Assembly: GCA_013002165.1 (NCBI GenBank)
Contig: JABDKO010000172.1
Location: 34,501 to 98,500, forward strand
DNA from: Rhodothermales bacterium
GTDB taxonomy: Bacteria > Bacteroidota > Rhodothermia > Rhodothermales > JABDKH01
Length of the DNA: 64,000 nt
Reading direction: 5' to 3'
Below, in pieces: positions 1 to 10,850 of this stretch. Each line of letters opens with the position of its first letter. The stretch's first letter is position 1. The position numbers were made by a program, and so were the translations under genes. The notes under the pieces were generated by a model. It worked only from the letters and a program-made list of their open reading frames with translations. It did not search any database and was not told the origin of the DNA.

Positions 1-2529
1 CTCGCAGGCTTGCGGAGTCAGCTTTCACAGAATTTCGGTACGGTACTCTGGTCCGAGTATGATCCTACCCTTGCAGGACGGCAGGAAGCAGGTTACTCGA
101 GCGCCTTCGGAACTCGTGTAAGACCGCGATTCCGTTTTTCACAGGCGACCACAATCGTATCTTTTGATGCGGATTTTCTGGCTCCGACATCTTTCGGCTT
201 CATTGAGAATACGCGTGAGTATGCGGCAAGTAGACGAATTACCGAACCGACCGACTCCGTAAGTCGCCTGTATGCAATCGAGAGTGATTACTCGATTACC
301 GGCGGAATGGCTGACAATCGGCTAGGTCTAAGGTCAGGAGAAATCGCTTCTTTCGCGGCAGCCGTTGCATCACTGGTCGGCGTTGCAGGTGCAGGTCGAG
401 CGGGCCTCGCGTTTGTCGATCATCCATTTGCGAAAGCGATAGCGGACGAGCTGCAGCAATCCGGTCGAAATTCTGTCTGTGTCGCAGGCGCGTCTCAACC
501 AGAGCTTGTTCACACGCTGTGCGCGGCGATTAACGATCAGCTGGGTGCCATTGGTACAACGGTTGAGCTGCTGAACACTTCAACAGTTTCGCAGCCGAAT
601 ACGAGCGTGGAAGATGTTATCTCTCGCATGCGATCAGGAACAGTAGACGTGTTGCTGGTTTTAGGCGCAAATCCCGCATACGATATTCCATCATCGTTTG
701 CTGAGGCAATGTCGAGCGTTGCTACGACGATCCATTGTGGTAGTCATGTTGATGAAACAGCCAGGCTGGCCGGCTGGCATCTACCGAAGTCTCACTACCT
801 CGAAGCCTGGGGGGATGGCCGTGCCTATGACGGGACACTCTCCGTCATCCAGCCGCTAATCGCTCCACTCTACGATTCGCACTCTGACATTGAGGTTCTC
901 AACGTACTGGCTAATGGAACGGACCTGGCCGGCTACGATCTTGTTCGACAGCAATGGTCGAATGTAATATCCTCGAACTTTGAACAGCGATGGAAGCAGG
1001 TGCTGCACGATGGTATACTTCCATCGACGTCATTTGCAACCGTCTCTGCAAGCACCGGCGCCATCAATTTTGCAGGCCTCGCCGCTAACGCGGTCGATGA
1101 TATTGAGGTAGTCATCCGTGCTGATTCTACAGTGCTGGATGGCTCGTTTGCAAACAACGCCTGGCTTCAGGAGACTCCCGATCCAGTTACAAAAATAGTC
1201 TGGGACAACGTTGCGCTTCTAAGTCAGGCAACGGCTGACCAGCTTGGTGTTGGAGGGTATGTCAGCAAAGGAAAATATTACGCCGACCTGATTACCATAG
1301 AGGCAAACGGTTCAAGCGTCGAGCTGCCCGTGTGGATAGTTCCGGGACATGCGGACAACAGCATAACACTTTCCCTCGGATACGGTCGAAACATATCGAC
1401 AACCCGCGAGCAACGAAGAAAAGTATTTTTCGATACGGACCAACGAACTGATGTGTACGGATCCGGTGCTCTGGCCAACGGAGTTGGCAAGAACGTTGCT
1501 GTCCTCAGGACCGGCCCGGCCGAATCCATCGTGCGCGGTGTTTCGGTCAGTCGAACAGGAGCAGATTATCTTCTGGCGACCACACAGGATCATGGTGCAA
1601 CGGAGCCTGACAGCGTAACCATCGAGAAACGTGATCCCGTTCGAATGGCGACAGTCGATGAGTATCGAGCTAATCCGGACTTCGTTGTTGAGACGGAGCC
1701 GCTCCTGCCGGGTGGTGAAGACTGGGATGTCTATCCTGAACTCTGGAGCAAAAGTCATCCAAAAGAAGAGAATGCATTCAAGGACAACCCGTACTTCCAG
1801 AATCAATGGGCAATGTCCATCGACCTGAATACGTGTACCGGCTGTAATACGTGTATGGTTGCGTGTCAGAGTGAGAATAATATTCAGGTAGTCGGCAAAG
1901 ATGAGGTGAGTCGTGGCCGGGAGATGCACTGGATTCGCATGGACCGGTATTTTGTCAGTGACGGGGACCTGTCTGACAATCCCCAGATGGTCGTGCAGCC
2001 TGTGCCGTGCATGCATTGTGAGAATGCACCGTGCGAATCAGTTTGCCCGGTAGCTGCTACGGTCCACTCCCCGGACGGTACGAATCAGATGATCTATAAC
2101 AGATGCATCGGGACTCGATATTGCGCCAACAACTGTCCTTACAAAGTGCGCCGATTCAATTTTTACAACTGGACGAAGACACTTCCCCTCTCGGTTCACA
2201 TGGCACAAAACCCGGACGTTACTGTGCGATCCCGCGGGGTAATGGAAAAATGCTCTTATTGCATCCAGCGAATCCGCAAAGCCAATGCGGTTTCAAACCT
2301 TGAGAATCGAACTATTGAAGAGGGAGATGTCCAGACTGCCTGTCAGCAGGCTTGCCCGGCGCAGGCGATTACCTTTGGAGACCTGACTGATCCGGACAGT
2401 GAGATTAACAAAGTTCGGAGCAGCAGTCGCAGATACGAGATGCTGGCACCGCTTAATGTCAAACCGCGCACATCGTATCTCGCAAGGATCAACAACCCTG
2501 ATCCGGCACTCGCACAGAGCGAAGCATAA
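1..2529 (+). CDS. actB: Alternative complex III iron-sulfur / molybdopterin-like subunit ActB (5' truncated by window edge)
   Basis: Frame is open to base 1, so the TTG at 10 is unlikely to be the real start. C-terminal ferredoxin-like Cys clusters (CTGCNTCMVAC, CMHCENAPCESVCP, CIGTRYCANNCPY, CSYCIQRI...ACQQACPAQAI) follow a molybdopterin-oxidoreductase-like region. Confidence 0.9.
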   Translation, partial: LAGLRSQLSQNFGTVLWSEYDPTLAGRQEAGYSSAFGTRVRPRFRFSQATTIVSFDADFLAPTSFGFIENTREYAASRRITEPTDSVSRLYAIESDYSITGGMADNRLGLRSGEIASFAAAVASLVGVAGAGRAGLAFVDHPFAKAIADELQQSGRNSVCVAGASQPELVHTLCAAINDQLGAIGTTVELLNTSTVSQPNTSVEDVISRMRSGTVDVLLVLGANPAYDIPSSFAEAMSSVATTIHCGSHVDETARLAGWHLPKSHYLEAWGDGRAYDGTLSVIQPLIAPLYDSHSDIEVLNVLANGTDLAGYDLVRQQWSNVISSNFEQRWKQVLHDGILPSTSFATVSASTGAINFAGLAANAVDDIEVVIRADSTVLDGSFANNAWLQETPDPVTKIVWDNVALLSQATADQLGVGGYVSKGKYYADLITIEANGSSVELPVWIVPGHADNSITLSLGYGRNISTTREQRRKVFFDTDQRTDVYGSGALANGVGKNVAVLRTGPAESIVRGVSVSRTGADYLLATTQDHGATEPDSVTIEKRDPVRMATVDEYRANPDFVVETEPLLPGGEDWDVYPELWSKSHPKEENAFKDNPYFQNQWAMSIDLNTCTGCNTCMVACQSENNIQVVGKDEVSRGREMHWIRMDRYFVSDGDLSDNPQMVVQPVPCMHCENAPCESVCPVAATVHSPDGTNQMIYNRCIGTRYCANNCPYKVRRFNFYNWTKTLPLSVHMAQNPDVTVRSRGVMEKCSYCIQRIRKANAVSNLENRTIEEGDVQTACQQACPAQAITFGDLTDPDSEINKVRSSSRRYEMLAPLNVKPRTSYLARINNPDPALAQSEA

Positions 2530-2556
2530 ACTGAATTATCAGAACCAGAAAAAACT

Positions 2557-4008
2557 GTGAGTACAACAAACACGGGTGATGCCAGGGAGCTGGCAGTCGA
2601 CTTTCATGGAGACGAACCGCTGATCAGCGGTGACATGTCATTCCATGATATCACCGAGCTCGTCTCCGGTCACACAGAGAAGCGAACACCTCTCGGATGG
2701 CTTGCGGCGTTCGCAGTGGCCAATATTGGCTTGCTGATTCTTGTTACCTCAATCGCATACCTGTTCTGGAACGGAACGGGAGTATGGGGACTGAACAACC
2801 CCGTTGGTTGGGGTTTCGCCATTGTCAACTTTGTGTTCTGGGTCGGAATCGGTCATGCCGGTACACTCATCTCCGCGATCCTGTTCTTGTTCAGACAGCA
2901 GTGGAGAACGGCCATCAACCGTTCCGCCGAGGCGATGACCATTTTCGCAGTCATCTGTGCCCTCGTGTTCCCGGGAATTCATGTCGGTCGTGTCTGGGCC
3001 GCGTACTGGATGCTTCCCATTCCAAACCAGATGGAGATGTGGCCGCAGTTCAAGAGTCCGCTGCTCTGGGATGTTTTTGCAGTTTCGGTTTACTTCACGG
3101 TGTCTCTTGTTTTCTGGTATGTCGGAATGATCCCTGATCTGGCTACGTTACGAGACCGGGCGACCAAGGGACTGCGCCAGAAAGTGCTGGGCTTTTTCAG
3201 TATGGGCTGGACGGGAGCCAATCGGCACTGGCGCAACTACGAGAAGGCGTATCTACTTCTTGCCGCGCTGGCGACCCCGCTCGTGCTTTCAGTTCATTCG
3301 GTGGTTTCCTTCGACTTTGCTGTTTCGGTCGTCCCGGGGTGGCACACGACAATCTTTCCGCCCTACTTCGTCGCGGGCGCCATCTTCTCCGGATTTGCGA
3401 TGGTAGTGACACTGCTCGTAATCGCACGGAGGATTTACAAGATTGAAAACATCATTACGATCGGGCACCTTGAAAAGATGAACATCATCATTCTCTTGAC
3501 GGGAACGATGGTCGGCTTCGCGTACATCACTGAATTTTTTATGGCATGGTACTCGGGTGTCGAGTACGAACAGTATGCGTTCCTGAACAGAGCAACGGGT
3601 CCGTACGCCTGGGCGTATTGGACGATGATGTCCTGCAACCTTCTCTTTCCGCAGTTCTTCTGGATCAAGAAACTCAGGCGCAGTATCCCGTTCATGTTTG
3701 TGGCGTCAATTATCGTCAATATCGGAATGTGGTTTGAACGGTTCGTCATCACCGTTACATCGCTGCACCGGGACTACCTCCCAAGCTCATGGGATTACTA
3801 CTCGCCGACCATAATCGACGTACTCACCTTGATAGGGTCTTTCGGACTGTTCTTTACTCTGTTCCTCCTTTTCCTCCGCTTCCTGCCAATGGTTGCGATG
3901 GCCGAGATAAAAGCAGTAAAGCCGGAAGCCGACCCACATTTTTATGATCACAGCGGAGACGGTCAGGCCAGTGGCACTCCTTCGCTAACCAGTTCGCATT
4001 CGGAGTAA
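2557..4008 (+). CDS. actC: Alternative complex III NrfD-like integral membrane subunit ActC
   Basis: Polytopic membrane protein of NrfD/PsrC type, directly after actB. Confidence 0.9.
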   Translation: MSTTNTGDARELAVDFHGDEPLISGDMSFHDITELVSGHTEKRTPLGWLAAFAVANIGLLILVTSIAYLFWNGTGVWGLNNPVGWGFAIVNFVFWVGIGHAGTLISAILFLFRQQWRTAINRSAEAMTIFAVICALVFPGIHVGRVWAAYWMLPIPNQMEMWPQFKSPLLWDVFAVSVYFTVSLVFWYVGMIPDLATLRDRATKGLRQKVLGFFSMGWTGANRHWRNYEKAYLLLAALATPLVLSVHSVVSFDFAVSVVPGWHTTIFPPYFVAGAIFSGFAMVVTLLVIARRIYKIENIITIGHLEKMNIIILLTGTMVGFAYITEFFMAWYSGVEYEQYAFLNRATGPYAWAYWTMMSCNLLFPQFFWIKKLRRSIPFMFVASIIVNIGMWFERFVITVTSLHRDYLPSSWDYYSPTIIDVLTLIGSFGLFFTLFLLFLRFLPMVAMAEIKAVKPEADPHFYDHSGDGQASGTPSLTSSHSE

Positions 4009-4023
4009 TCCGGGACAAGAATT

Positions 4024-4626
4024 ATGATTAAAGAGATCACGACTCAGGTCAAATCGACGATGTCGATATTCGAAGCGAGGAAGGATCGCCTGTACGGTGT
4101 CCTCGCCGAGTTTTCGGATCCGGGGGACCTGTACCACGCTGCGGAGAAAGTCCGTGACGAGGGATACCGCCACTTTGATGTGCACAGCCCCTTTCCGATC
4201 CACGGAATGGACAAGGCCATGGGCCTCGGAAATTCGAAAGTTGGCTATATCACGCTTATCGGTGGACTCACCGGACTGGCGACAGGGATACTGCTCCAGT
4301 GGTGGACGGGCGCCGTGGATTACCCTCTGAATATCAGTGGGAAACCGTTTTTTGCGTTCGAACCGTCGATACCGGTCATCTTTGAACTTACCATCCTGTT
4401 TGCAGCGCTGGGCGCGGTTGCAGGGATGTTTGCACTCAACGGACTACCCCGTCCATACAATCCACTTTTTTACTCGGAGAAATTCCACTCGGTAACAGAC
4501 GATGGATTCTTTCTTCACATCGCAGCAAGTGACAAAAAATTTGAGATCATCAGGACAGTCGAGTTTCTGGAAGGGATCGGGGCTTCCTACATCGAAAAGA
4601 TCGTTGACAAGAGCAGCGAAGACTAG
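4024..4626 (+). CDS. actD: Alternative complex III subunit ActD (DUF3341-type)
   Basis: YGVLAEFSDPGDLYHAAEKVRDEGYRHFDVHSPFPIHGMDKAMG motif, two TM segments, position in operon. Confidence 0.9.
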   Translation: MIKEITTQVKSTMSIFEARKDRLYGVLAEFSDPGDLYHAAEKVRDEGYRHFDVHSPFPIHGMDKAMGLGNSKVGYITLIGGLTGLATGILLQWWTGAVDYPLNISGKPFFAFEPSIPVIFELTILFAALGAVAGMFALNGLPRPYNPLFYSEKFHSVTDDGFFLHIAASDKKFEIIRTVEFLEGIGASYIEKIVDKSSED

Positions 4627-4629
4627 CCG

Positions 4630-5280
4630 ATGAAATCATCGAGATACATGAATAGATATTTACTTCCGGCGTTAGTGGTCCTGACCATTGGACTTGGAGC
4701 CTGTCGCGGCACATCGTCCGACAAGCCGCCGATTCATATCAATCCGAACATGGACCGACAGGAGCGGCTTGATCCGCAGGGCGAGAGCATGTTTTTTGCT
4801 GATGGCCGAGCCATGCGTTTGCCGGTACCGGGAACGGTTGCTCGTGGTCAATTGCGGACCGATGCTCGATTCTACGAGGGTCGAGACGCCGACGGATCCT
4901 TTGTTGCTTCCCTGCCTATCCCAATGACACGAGAAGTGCTGGAACGCGGCCGTGCTCGCTACAATATTTATTGCTCTCCGTGTCACGGTGACGACGGTGC
5001 CGGGCAAGGACCGGTAATTGCCGGCAACTACGGTTTTGTCCCTCCAGCCAGCTACCACATTGATCGCCTCAGGACGTCACCCGATGGTTATATCTACAAT
5101 GTGATAACAGCCGGTTTTCAGACGATGCCTGCGTATGCGCAGCAGATCACGGTAGCCGATCGCTGGGCAATCGTCTCGTACGTGCGGGCACTTCAGCGAA
5201 GCCAGGGTGCCCTCGAGGGCGACATTCCTGCGAGCACGTTGGCCGAGATACAGGCTAACGCAAACGTAAACATCAATTAG
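4630..5280 (+). CDS. actE: Alternative complex III monoheme cytochrome c lipoprotein ActE
   Basis: Lipobox-like LGACRG; CSPCHGDDGAGQG heme-binding motif. Confidence 0.88.
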   Translation: MKSSRYMNRYLLPALVVLTIGLGACRGTSSDKPPIHINPNMDRQERLDPQGESMFFADGRAMRLPVPGTVARGQLRTDARFYEGRDADGSFVASLPIPMTREVLERGRARYNIYCSPCHGDDGAGQGPVIAGNYGFVPPASYHIDRLRTSPDGYIYNVITAGFQTMPAYAQQITVADRWAIVSYVRALQRSQGALEGDIPASTLAEIQANANVNIN

Positions 5281-5288
5281 ATCACGCT

Positions 5289-6551
5289 ATGTCATCAAAA
5301 TTACGTTCAAGTTCACCTCTGACGTGGTTGATCGATCCGTTCTCTCCAACCGAGGAATCAGCCAGGTCGGATTTTCGACCGGGAAGAGGTTCACTGCTAT
5401 GGATTGTGCCGACCATGATCGGGATAGCCTTGCTGGCAGTTAGTGCAGTCGGTTGGTCTATTGATCCCGGACAGTTCTACTTCTCCTATCTCGTCGGTTG
5501 GGCATTTTGTCTGTCGATCGCTGTCGGCGCGCTGTTCTTCGTTCTGATCCAGCATCTAACAAAAGCGCGTTGGAGCGTCGTCGTTCGAAGGATTTCAGAA
5601 TCACTCATGTGGACATTCCCTCTGCTCTTGGTTCTGTCGATTCCGATCATTCTCGGAATGCATGATCTCTTCCATTGGACTCACGAGAACCTGTACGACC
5701 CGGCTGACTCACATTACGATCCAATCCTTGCGGGCAAACGGTCATACCTGAATACGCCGTTCTTCCTGGTCCGCATGGCAGTGTATTTCATTGTATGGTG
5801 TACACTCGCTTACAGGCTCTATTCACTTTCCGTGCGGGAAGATTTAACTGGTGCTGTCGATATCAAGGCGAAGCAGCGAAAGGTCAGTGCCATTGGTTTA
5901 CCGTTGGTTGCAGTAACTACTGCTTTTGGTTCTTACGACTTCCTGATGTCGGTCGACCCACACTGGTTCTCGACAATTTTCGGGGTCTACTTCTTTGCTG
6001 CGTCATTCTGGACGGTGCACGCTCTGATTGCGCTGATCGCAATTCTGCTTCAACGCGGTGTTGGCTTGCAAAAGATTGTGACGGCCGAGCACTACCAGGA
6101 TCTGGGGAAGATGATGTTCGGGTTTACCGTGTTCTGGGCATATATCGCGTTCAGTCAGTATATGCTGATCTGGTACGGAAATCTTCCGGAAGAAACGATC
6201 TGGTATAGACACCGGCTGGAGCACGGCTGGGAGATGCACTCCGCCGCGCTATTGATAGCCCATTTCATTATCCCGTTCTGGGTACTTGTTTCACGGGGTG
6301 CAAAACGCAAGAAAGCAATTCTGGCGTTCATGGCCATCTGGTTCCTGGTAATGAACTGGTTCGACATACACTGGATTGTTATGCCAGTGCACGCCGCTGA
6401 TCACGCTGCAGTTCACTGGTTGTCTCTTTCTTGCTGGTTAGGGTTATTCGGAGTTGTTTTTGGCTCGGTGATGTATCGATTGCGGCGACACAGTCTTGTT
6501 CCTCAAAACGATCCGTACCTGTCATCGTCCCTGGCATTTACAAATTCATAA
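5289..6551 (+). CDS. actF: Alternative complex III NrfD-like membrane subunit ActF
   Basis: Polytopic membrane protein in ACIII gene order. Confidence 0.85.
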   Translation: MSSKLRSSSPLTWLIDPFSPTEESARSDFRPGRGSLLWIVPTMIGIALLAVSAVGWSIDPGQFYFSYLVGWAFCLSIAVGALFFVLIQHLTKARWSVVVRRISESLMWTFPLLLVLSIPIILGMHDLFHWTHENLYDPADSHYDPILAGKRSYLNTPFFLVRMAVYFIVWCTLAYRLYSLSVREDLTGAVDIKAKQRKVSAIGLPLVAVTTAFGSYDFLMSVDPHWFSTIFGVYFFAASFWTVHALIALIAILLQRGVGLQKIVTAEHYQDLGKMMFGFTVFWAYIAFSQYMLIWYGNLPEETIWYRHRLEHGWEMHSAALLIAHFIIPFWVLVSRGAKRKKAILAFMAIWFLVMNWFDIHWIVMPVHAADHAAVHWLSLSCWLGLFGVVFGSVMYRLRRHSLVPQNDPYLSSSLAFTNS

Positions 6552-6663
6552 CGGACCGCTGGTTTGACCTGTTTTGATTGCCTCTTCATTCTACTTTCAC
6601 CAGAATGATTGATCTATCTATTCGTGGCGGAGTTAGCATCGGTCCCAAGCGAGTGCAGAATAG

Positions 6664-7329
6664 ATGAGTGATACAGTAAGTCTTTCAAAGCCGCAAAACG
6701 ACGCAATCGTTAACGGCGCAGATTTCACGCTTGTATGGCACGATACCGGCCATGCAGAGTCCTATCGCATTGAGGTTGCGGAGGATCTTGAATTTGCGAC
6801 CGTAATTCTTGTTGAAACGGTTTCCGGCGCCGGGAAACTCCGACTCCAAAACCGGCTCGGAGAGTCGGGTGAAGTCCTTTTCTGGCGAGTAACTGCCGAA
6901 AAAAATGGCAAATCGTACTCGAGCCAGATCGGCGCCTTTGAAACGTGGTCCGCGATCCATACTGATGAATACGAGGAAGGTGCTGACCCTTCGGCTGTTG
7001 CAGCAGGCGTCGAGCCTGAAGACATCGAAATCGGCCCGATAATAAGGGTTGTTGGACTTGTAATAGTGTTTCTGATTTTTGCAATTGTGGCTCTGTTCAA
7101 CTGGGTTGATATCGAAGAGGAGAGTGCGCGAATTAGTGCTATTACGGTGGACACCAATCCCGTCGTCCGTGAAGCTATTCTAGAGGCACAAAAGAATATC
7201 CAGCAATATGGACGAAATGCAGACGGTTCGTTTCGTATTCCAGTTGAGCAGGCAATGGATGTGATGGCAAATAATGCTGCCACGTCAACAGGGGGTACCT
7301 ATACCAACATTGTGAAGCTAGTCCCCTGA
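6664..7329 (+). CDS. Fn3-like domain plus single TM protein with C-terminal RIPI/RIPV-AM motif, oxidase-operon accessory
   Basis: N-terminal beta-rich YRIEVAEDLEF...FWRVTAEKNG (Fn3-like), one TM, then QYGRNADGSFRIPVEQAMDVMA. Confidence 0.6.
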   Translation: MSDTVSLSKPQNDAIVNGADFTLVWHDTGHAESYRIEVAEDLEFATVILVETVSGAGKLRLQNRLGESGEVLFWRVTAEKNGKSYSSQIGAFETWSAIHTDEYEEGADPSAVAAGVEPEDIEIGPIIRVVGLVIVFLIFAIVALFNWVDIEEESARISAITVDTNPVVREAILEAQKNIQQYGRNADGSFRIPVEQAMDVMANNAATSTGGTYTNIVKLVP

Positions 7330-7332
7330 TAC

Positions 7333-8163
7333 GTGAAGTTTAGCATATACATACTAGCACCCCTGCTTCTAACGGTAATTGCTACCGAGGGAGTACGTGC
7401 TCAGTCATCCATGCAGATTCAGTCGGAACAATTGCTTTCCGGCGTCGGATTTGATGAGAAACCCGGATCCATTATGGATCTGGATGCACCGTTTGTCGAT
7501 CATAATGGGCAGGCCGTTACGTTGCGCGACTATCTGCAGGATGAACGGCCAGTCATTCTGAACTTCGCGTACTACAACTGTCCGGTGATCTGCAGCGTGA
7601 TGCTCGATCAGATGGCAGTATCAATGAGCGAAGTAGGACTCGACCTGGGGGCAGATTATGAGGTGGTCACTGTCAGTTTTTCTGCTGACGAAGGCTACAC
7701 TCTTGCCGCAACCAGTCGGGAGGGCTTTCGACCGAAAGTAGATGACCGCGAAAACGGCTGGCAGTTTTTGACCGGAAGCGATGAGTCGATAACAGCTCTG
7801 GCAGAATCTGCGGGTTTTCGCTTCAAGTGGATTGAGGAGAATGGCGAATATGCTCATCCGGCGGCTCTTATATTCTTGAGTGACGAAGGCAAAATTACGC
7901 GCTACTTACATGGTCTCCAGTATCCTGCCTCTAATGTTCGGTTAGCGCTTCTCGAAGCAGCTGAAGGACGGATTGGTACCGTATGGGATCAAGTGGTTAT
8001 GTATTGCTTTCGATTTGATCCAAGTTCGAATTCCTACGTGCTTCAGGCGACTAACTTGATGAAGCTAGCCGGTCTTATCACGGTAATAGGAATAGTTTTT
8101 ATGTTGTCGTTCGCCTGGATGAGAGAGCGCAGACGGCAGTCGGCGATGCATTTAGCGTCCTAA
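7333..8163 (+). CDS. SCO1/SenC family copper chaperone
   Basis: FAYYNCPVICSVMLDQM (CxxxC) thioredoxin-like motif, C-terminal TM, next to coxB. Confidence 0.9.
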   Translation: MKFSIYILAPLLLTVIATEGVRAQSSMQIQSEQLLSGVGFDEKPGSIMDLDAPFVDHNGQAVTLRDYLQDERPVILNFAYYNCPVICSVMLDQMAVSMSEVGLDLGADYEVVTVSFSADEGYTLAATSREGFRPKVDDRENGWQFLTGSDESITALAESAGFRFKWIEENGEYAHPAALIFLSDEGKITRYLHGLQYPASNVRLALLEAAEGRIGTVWDQVVMYCFRFDPSSNSYVLQATNLMKLAGLITVIGIVFMLSFAWMRERRRQSAMHLAS

Positions 8164-8175
8164 CAAAACAAAATT

Positions 8176-9108
8176 ATGGGAGATAAAGGGACATTCTGGT
8201 TGCCGGAAAGCGGCTCTACGCTTTCTCCGGGACTCGATTCGCTATTCTATTTTACATACTGGATTAGCGTTGTGATATTTGTAGCGGTGACGGTCGCTGT
8301 TATCGTGTTCGCAATTAAATACCGCAGACGGAATGACAGTGATATTCCACCTATCGTGCACGAAAACAAGCTGCTGGAAACGGCATGGATTGTTGTTCCG
8401 ACCATTCTGGTTTTGATTGTTTTCACCTGGGGTTTTCGAAGTTTCCTGAAACTCCACAGCCCGCCAGCCAATGCGTACGAGATTCAGGTTACGGCCAAGC
8501 AATGGTTGTGGGACTATACGTATCCAAACGGCAAGACGAGCACCGGCGACCTTGTGGTACCGGTAGATCGTCCGGTGCGTCTGGTCATGACGAGTACGGA
8601 TGTCCTCCACAGTTTCTTTGTGCCCGCATTCAGGGTGAAGCAGGATGTCGTTCCGAACCGGTATTCATCGGTATGGTTTGAGGCGACCGGGCAGGGCGAA
8701 TACCATATTCTCTGCACCGAGTATTGCGGGACTCAGCATTCCGGTATGCTTGGCAGTGTGATTGTCCAGTCTGCTGAAGATTTTGACGCGTGGCTTCAGA
8801 GCGGCGTTGAGGATATGGCTCCAGCCGAGTATGGAGCTTTGCTGTACACACAGCAGAATTGCAACGTGTGTCACTCGGTTGATGGGACACGACTTGTAGG
8901 GCCGACGCTTCTGGGTCTATTCGGCAGGCAGACTACCTTCACAGATGGTACAACTGCGGTTGCTGACGAGAATTATATCATGGAGTCTATTGTTAATCCA
9001 ATGGCGAAAATAGTAGAGGGGTATCCACCCGGGATGCCAACAATCTACTCGTCATTTGATAGTGATCAGCTCAATGCCCTGGTGGCATTCATTAAAGAAC
9101 AGCAGTGA
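8176..9108 (+). CDS. coxB: Cytochrome c oxidase subunit II with fused C-terminal cytochrome c domain (caa3 type)
   Basis: CuA motif CTEYCGTQHSGM followed by CNVCH heme-binding motif. Confidence 0.95.
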   Translation: MGDKGTFWLPESGSTLSPGLDSLFYFTYWISVVIFVAVTVAVIVFAIKYRRRNDSDIPPIVHENKLLETAWIVVPTILVLIVFTWGFRSFLKLHSPPANAYEIQVTAKQWLWDYTYPNGKTSTGDLVVPVDRPVRLVMTSTDVLHSFFVPAFRVKQDVVPNRYSSVWFEATGQGEYHILCTEYCGTQHSGMLGSVIVQSAEDFDAWLQSGVEDMAPAEYGALLYTQQNCNVCHSVDGTRLVGPTLLGLFGRQTTFTDGTTAVADENYIMESIVNPMAKIVEGYPPGMPTIYSSFDSDQLNALVAFIKEQQ

Positions 9109-9120
9109 GGTTAGCGGCGA

Positions 9121-10824
9121 ATGAGTGCAACGCAAACCGTTGGTACGGAATCAGGCCGTAGTGTATCCGCTCCGGTAAATTATTTAAATCACGATAAGTC
9201 GATCAAGGGATGGTTGTATACCGTCGACCACAAGCGGATCGGACTGATGTATCTCGCGACCGTTTCGATCGCGTTCCTGGTTGCAGGCCTTCTGGCACTG
9301 GCCGTACGAACCGAGTTGTTCTCCCAGGGCAGGACGATCATGGATGCGGATACGTACAACCAGTTCTTCTCGCTGCACGGGATAATGATGGTATTCCTTT
9401 TCATCATACCGTCAATTCCGGCTGCCCTAGGCAACTTCGTCATGCCGATTCAAATCGGGGCAAAGGATGTCGCGTTTCCGCGACTGAACCTCGCCAGCTA
9501 TTATATATTTGTGATCGGCGGAGTTCTTGCAGTCACGGGTATACTCGTAGGACAGATTGACACGGGATGGACATTTTATACGCCGTACTCGAGTCGACTG
9601 GGCGCTCCGGTCCTCTTCCTGACCAGTGCAGTGTTTATCGCCGGCTTCTCTTCGATTCTGACGGGTCTTAATTTTATAGTGACCATCCACAAGATGCGAG
9701 CACCGGGTCTGACATGGAACCGGCTTCCTCTCTTTGTCTGGAGCATCTACGCAACGAGCATCGTGCAGGTACTGGCAACGCCTGTGATCGGGATAACCAT
9801 GGTGCTGCTGTTTATGGAGAAGGCTCTTCAGATCGGGATTTTTGATCCTGCTCTTGGAGGTGATCCGGTTCTGTTCCAGCACTTCTTCTGGTTCTATTCG
9901 CATCCGGCTGTTTACATCATGATATTGCCGGCGTTCGGTATCATCTCTGACCTGATCGGCACATTTTCCCGCCATGAGGTCCAGGGTTACAAGTTCGTCG
10001 CGCTATCATCAGTTGCGATCGCATTCCTTGGCTTTCTAGTTTGGGGTCACCATATGTTCGTATCGGGCCAATCGGTTGTGTCATCGATTATTTTCTCGCT
10101 GCTGACGTACCTGATTGGTATCCCGACCGGCGTCAAGGTCCTCAACTGGGTTGGGACGATGTACAAGGGGTCTATTTCCCTGCAAACACCCATGCTGTAC
10201 GCGCTGAGTTTCCTGATCCTGTTTACGATCGGTGGCCTGACCGGTGTTATGCTCGGAGTGCTTTCGGTTGATGTTCATCTCCACGACACGTACTTCGTGG
10301 TGGCGCACTTCCACTATGTGATGATGGGCGGTACTGTCATCGCCGCTCTCGGTGGACTGCACTACTGGTGGCCGAAGATGACAGGCAAGATGTACAACGA
10401 GACAAATGGTCGCATAGCTGCTGTTCTGATCTTTATCGGGTTCAACGTGACCTTCTTCACCCAGTTTATCATGGGAAGCAAGGGAATGCCAAGGCGATAC
10501 TATGATTACCTGCCCGAATTTGAGATCTATCACATGATCTCTACCATCGGATCGTTCTTGCTCGCGATTGGTCTCTTCATGGCAGCAGGAGGATTGATCG
10601 CTTCGTTCTGGAGAGGAAAGAAAGCAACGTCTAATCCTTGGAAGTCTCTCACGCTGGAGTGGACGCATACGACATCGCCACCCGACCCGCACAACTTCCA
10701 TCATACACCAATTGTAACACGCGGACCATACGATTATCATCTTGCTCCAGAAATCTTCGGAGAACCCGGGGGAGATGGAGCGGTGGTGTCAGCGCAACCT
10801 GACACGGATCCGGTTCAGCAGTAG
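9121..10824 (+). CDS. coxA: Cytochrome c oxidase subunit I
   Basis: Heme-copper oxidase motifs ([36 protein letters not shown]). Confidence 0.97.
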   Translation: MSATQTVGTESGRSVSAPVNYLNHDKSIKGWLYTVDHKRIGLMYLATVSIAFLVAGLLALAVRTELFSQGRTIMDADTYNQFFSLHGIMMVFLFIIPSIPAALGNFVMPIQIGAKDVAFPRLNLASYYIFVIGGVLAVTGILVGQIDTGWTFYTPYSSRLGAPVLFLTSAVFIAGFSSILTGLNFIVTIHKMRAPGLTWNRLPLFVWSIYATSIVQVLATPVIGITMVLLFMEKALQIGIFDPALGGDPVLFQHFFWFYSHPAVYIMILPAFGIISDLIGTFSRHEVQGYKFVALSSVAIAFLGFLVWGHHMFVSGQSVVSSIIFSLLTYLIGIPTGVKVLNWVGTMYKGSISLQTPMLYALSFLILFTIGGLTGVMLGVLSVDVHLHDTYFVVAHFHYVMMGGTVIAALGGLHYWWPKMTGKMYNETNGRIAAVLIFIGFNVTFFTQFIMGSKGMPRRYYDYLPEFEIYHMISTIGSFLLAIGLFMAAGGLIASFWRGKKATSNPWKSLTLEWTHTTSPPDPHNFHHTPIVTRGPYDYHLAPEIFGEPGGDGAVVSAQPDTDPVQQ

Positions 10825-10850
10825 GTTCCACAAGTTTATCGAATTACACT

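Noticed and set aside
1312-2016. 234-aa minus-strand ORF inside actB
   Set aside because: Antisense to the Fe-S cluster coding region of actB; shadow ORF.
10081-10740. 219-aa minus-strand ORF inside coxA
   Set aside because: Antisense to conserved coxA; His/Asp/Arg-rich composition typical of a shadow frame.
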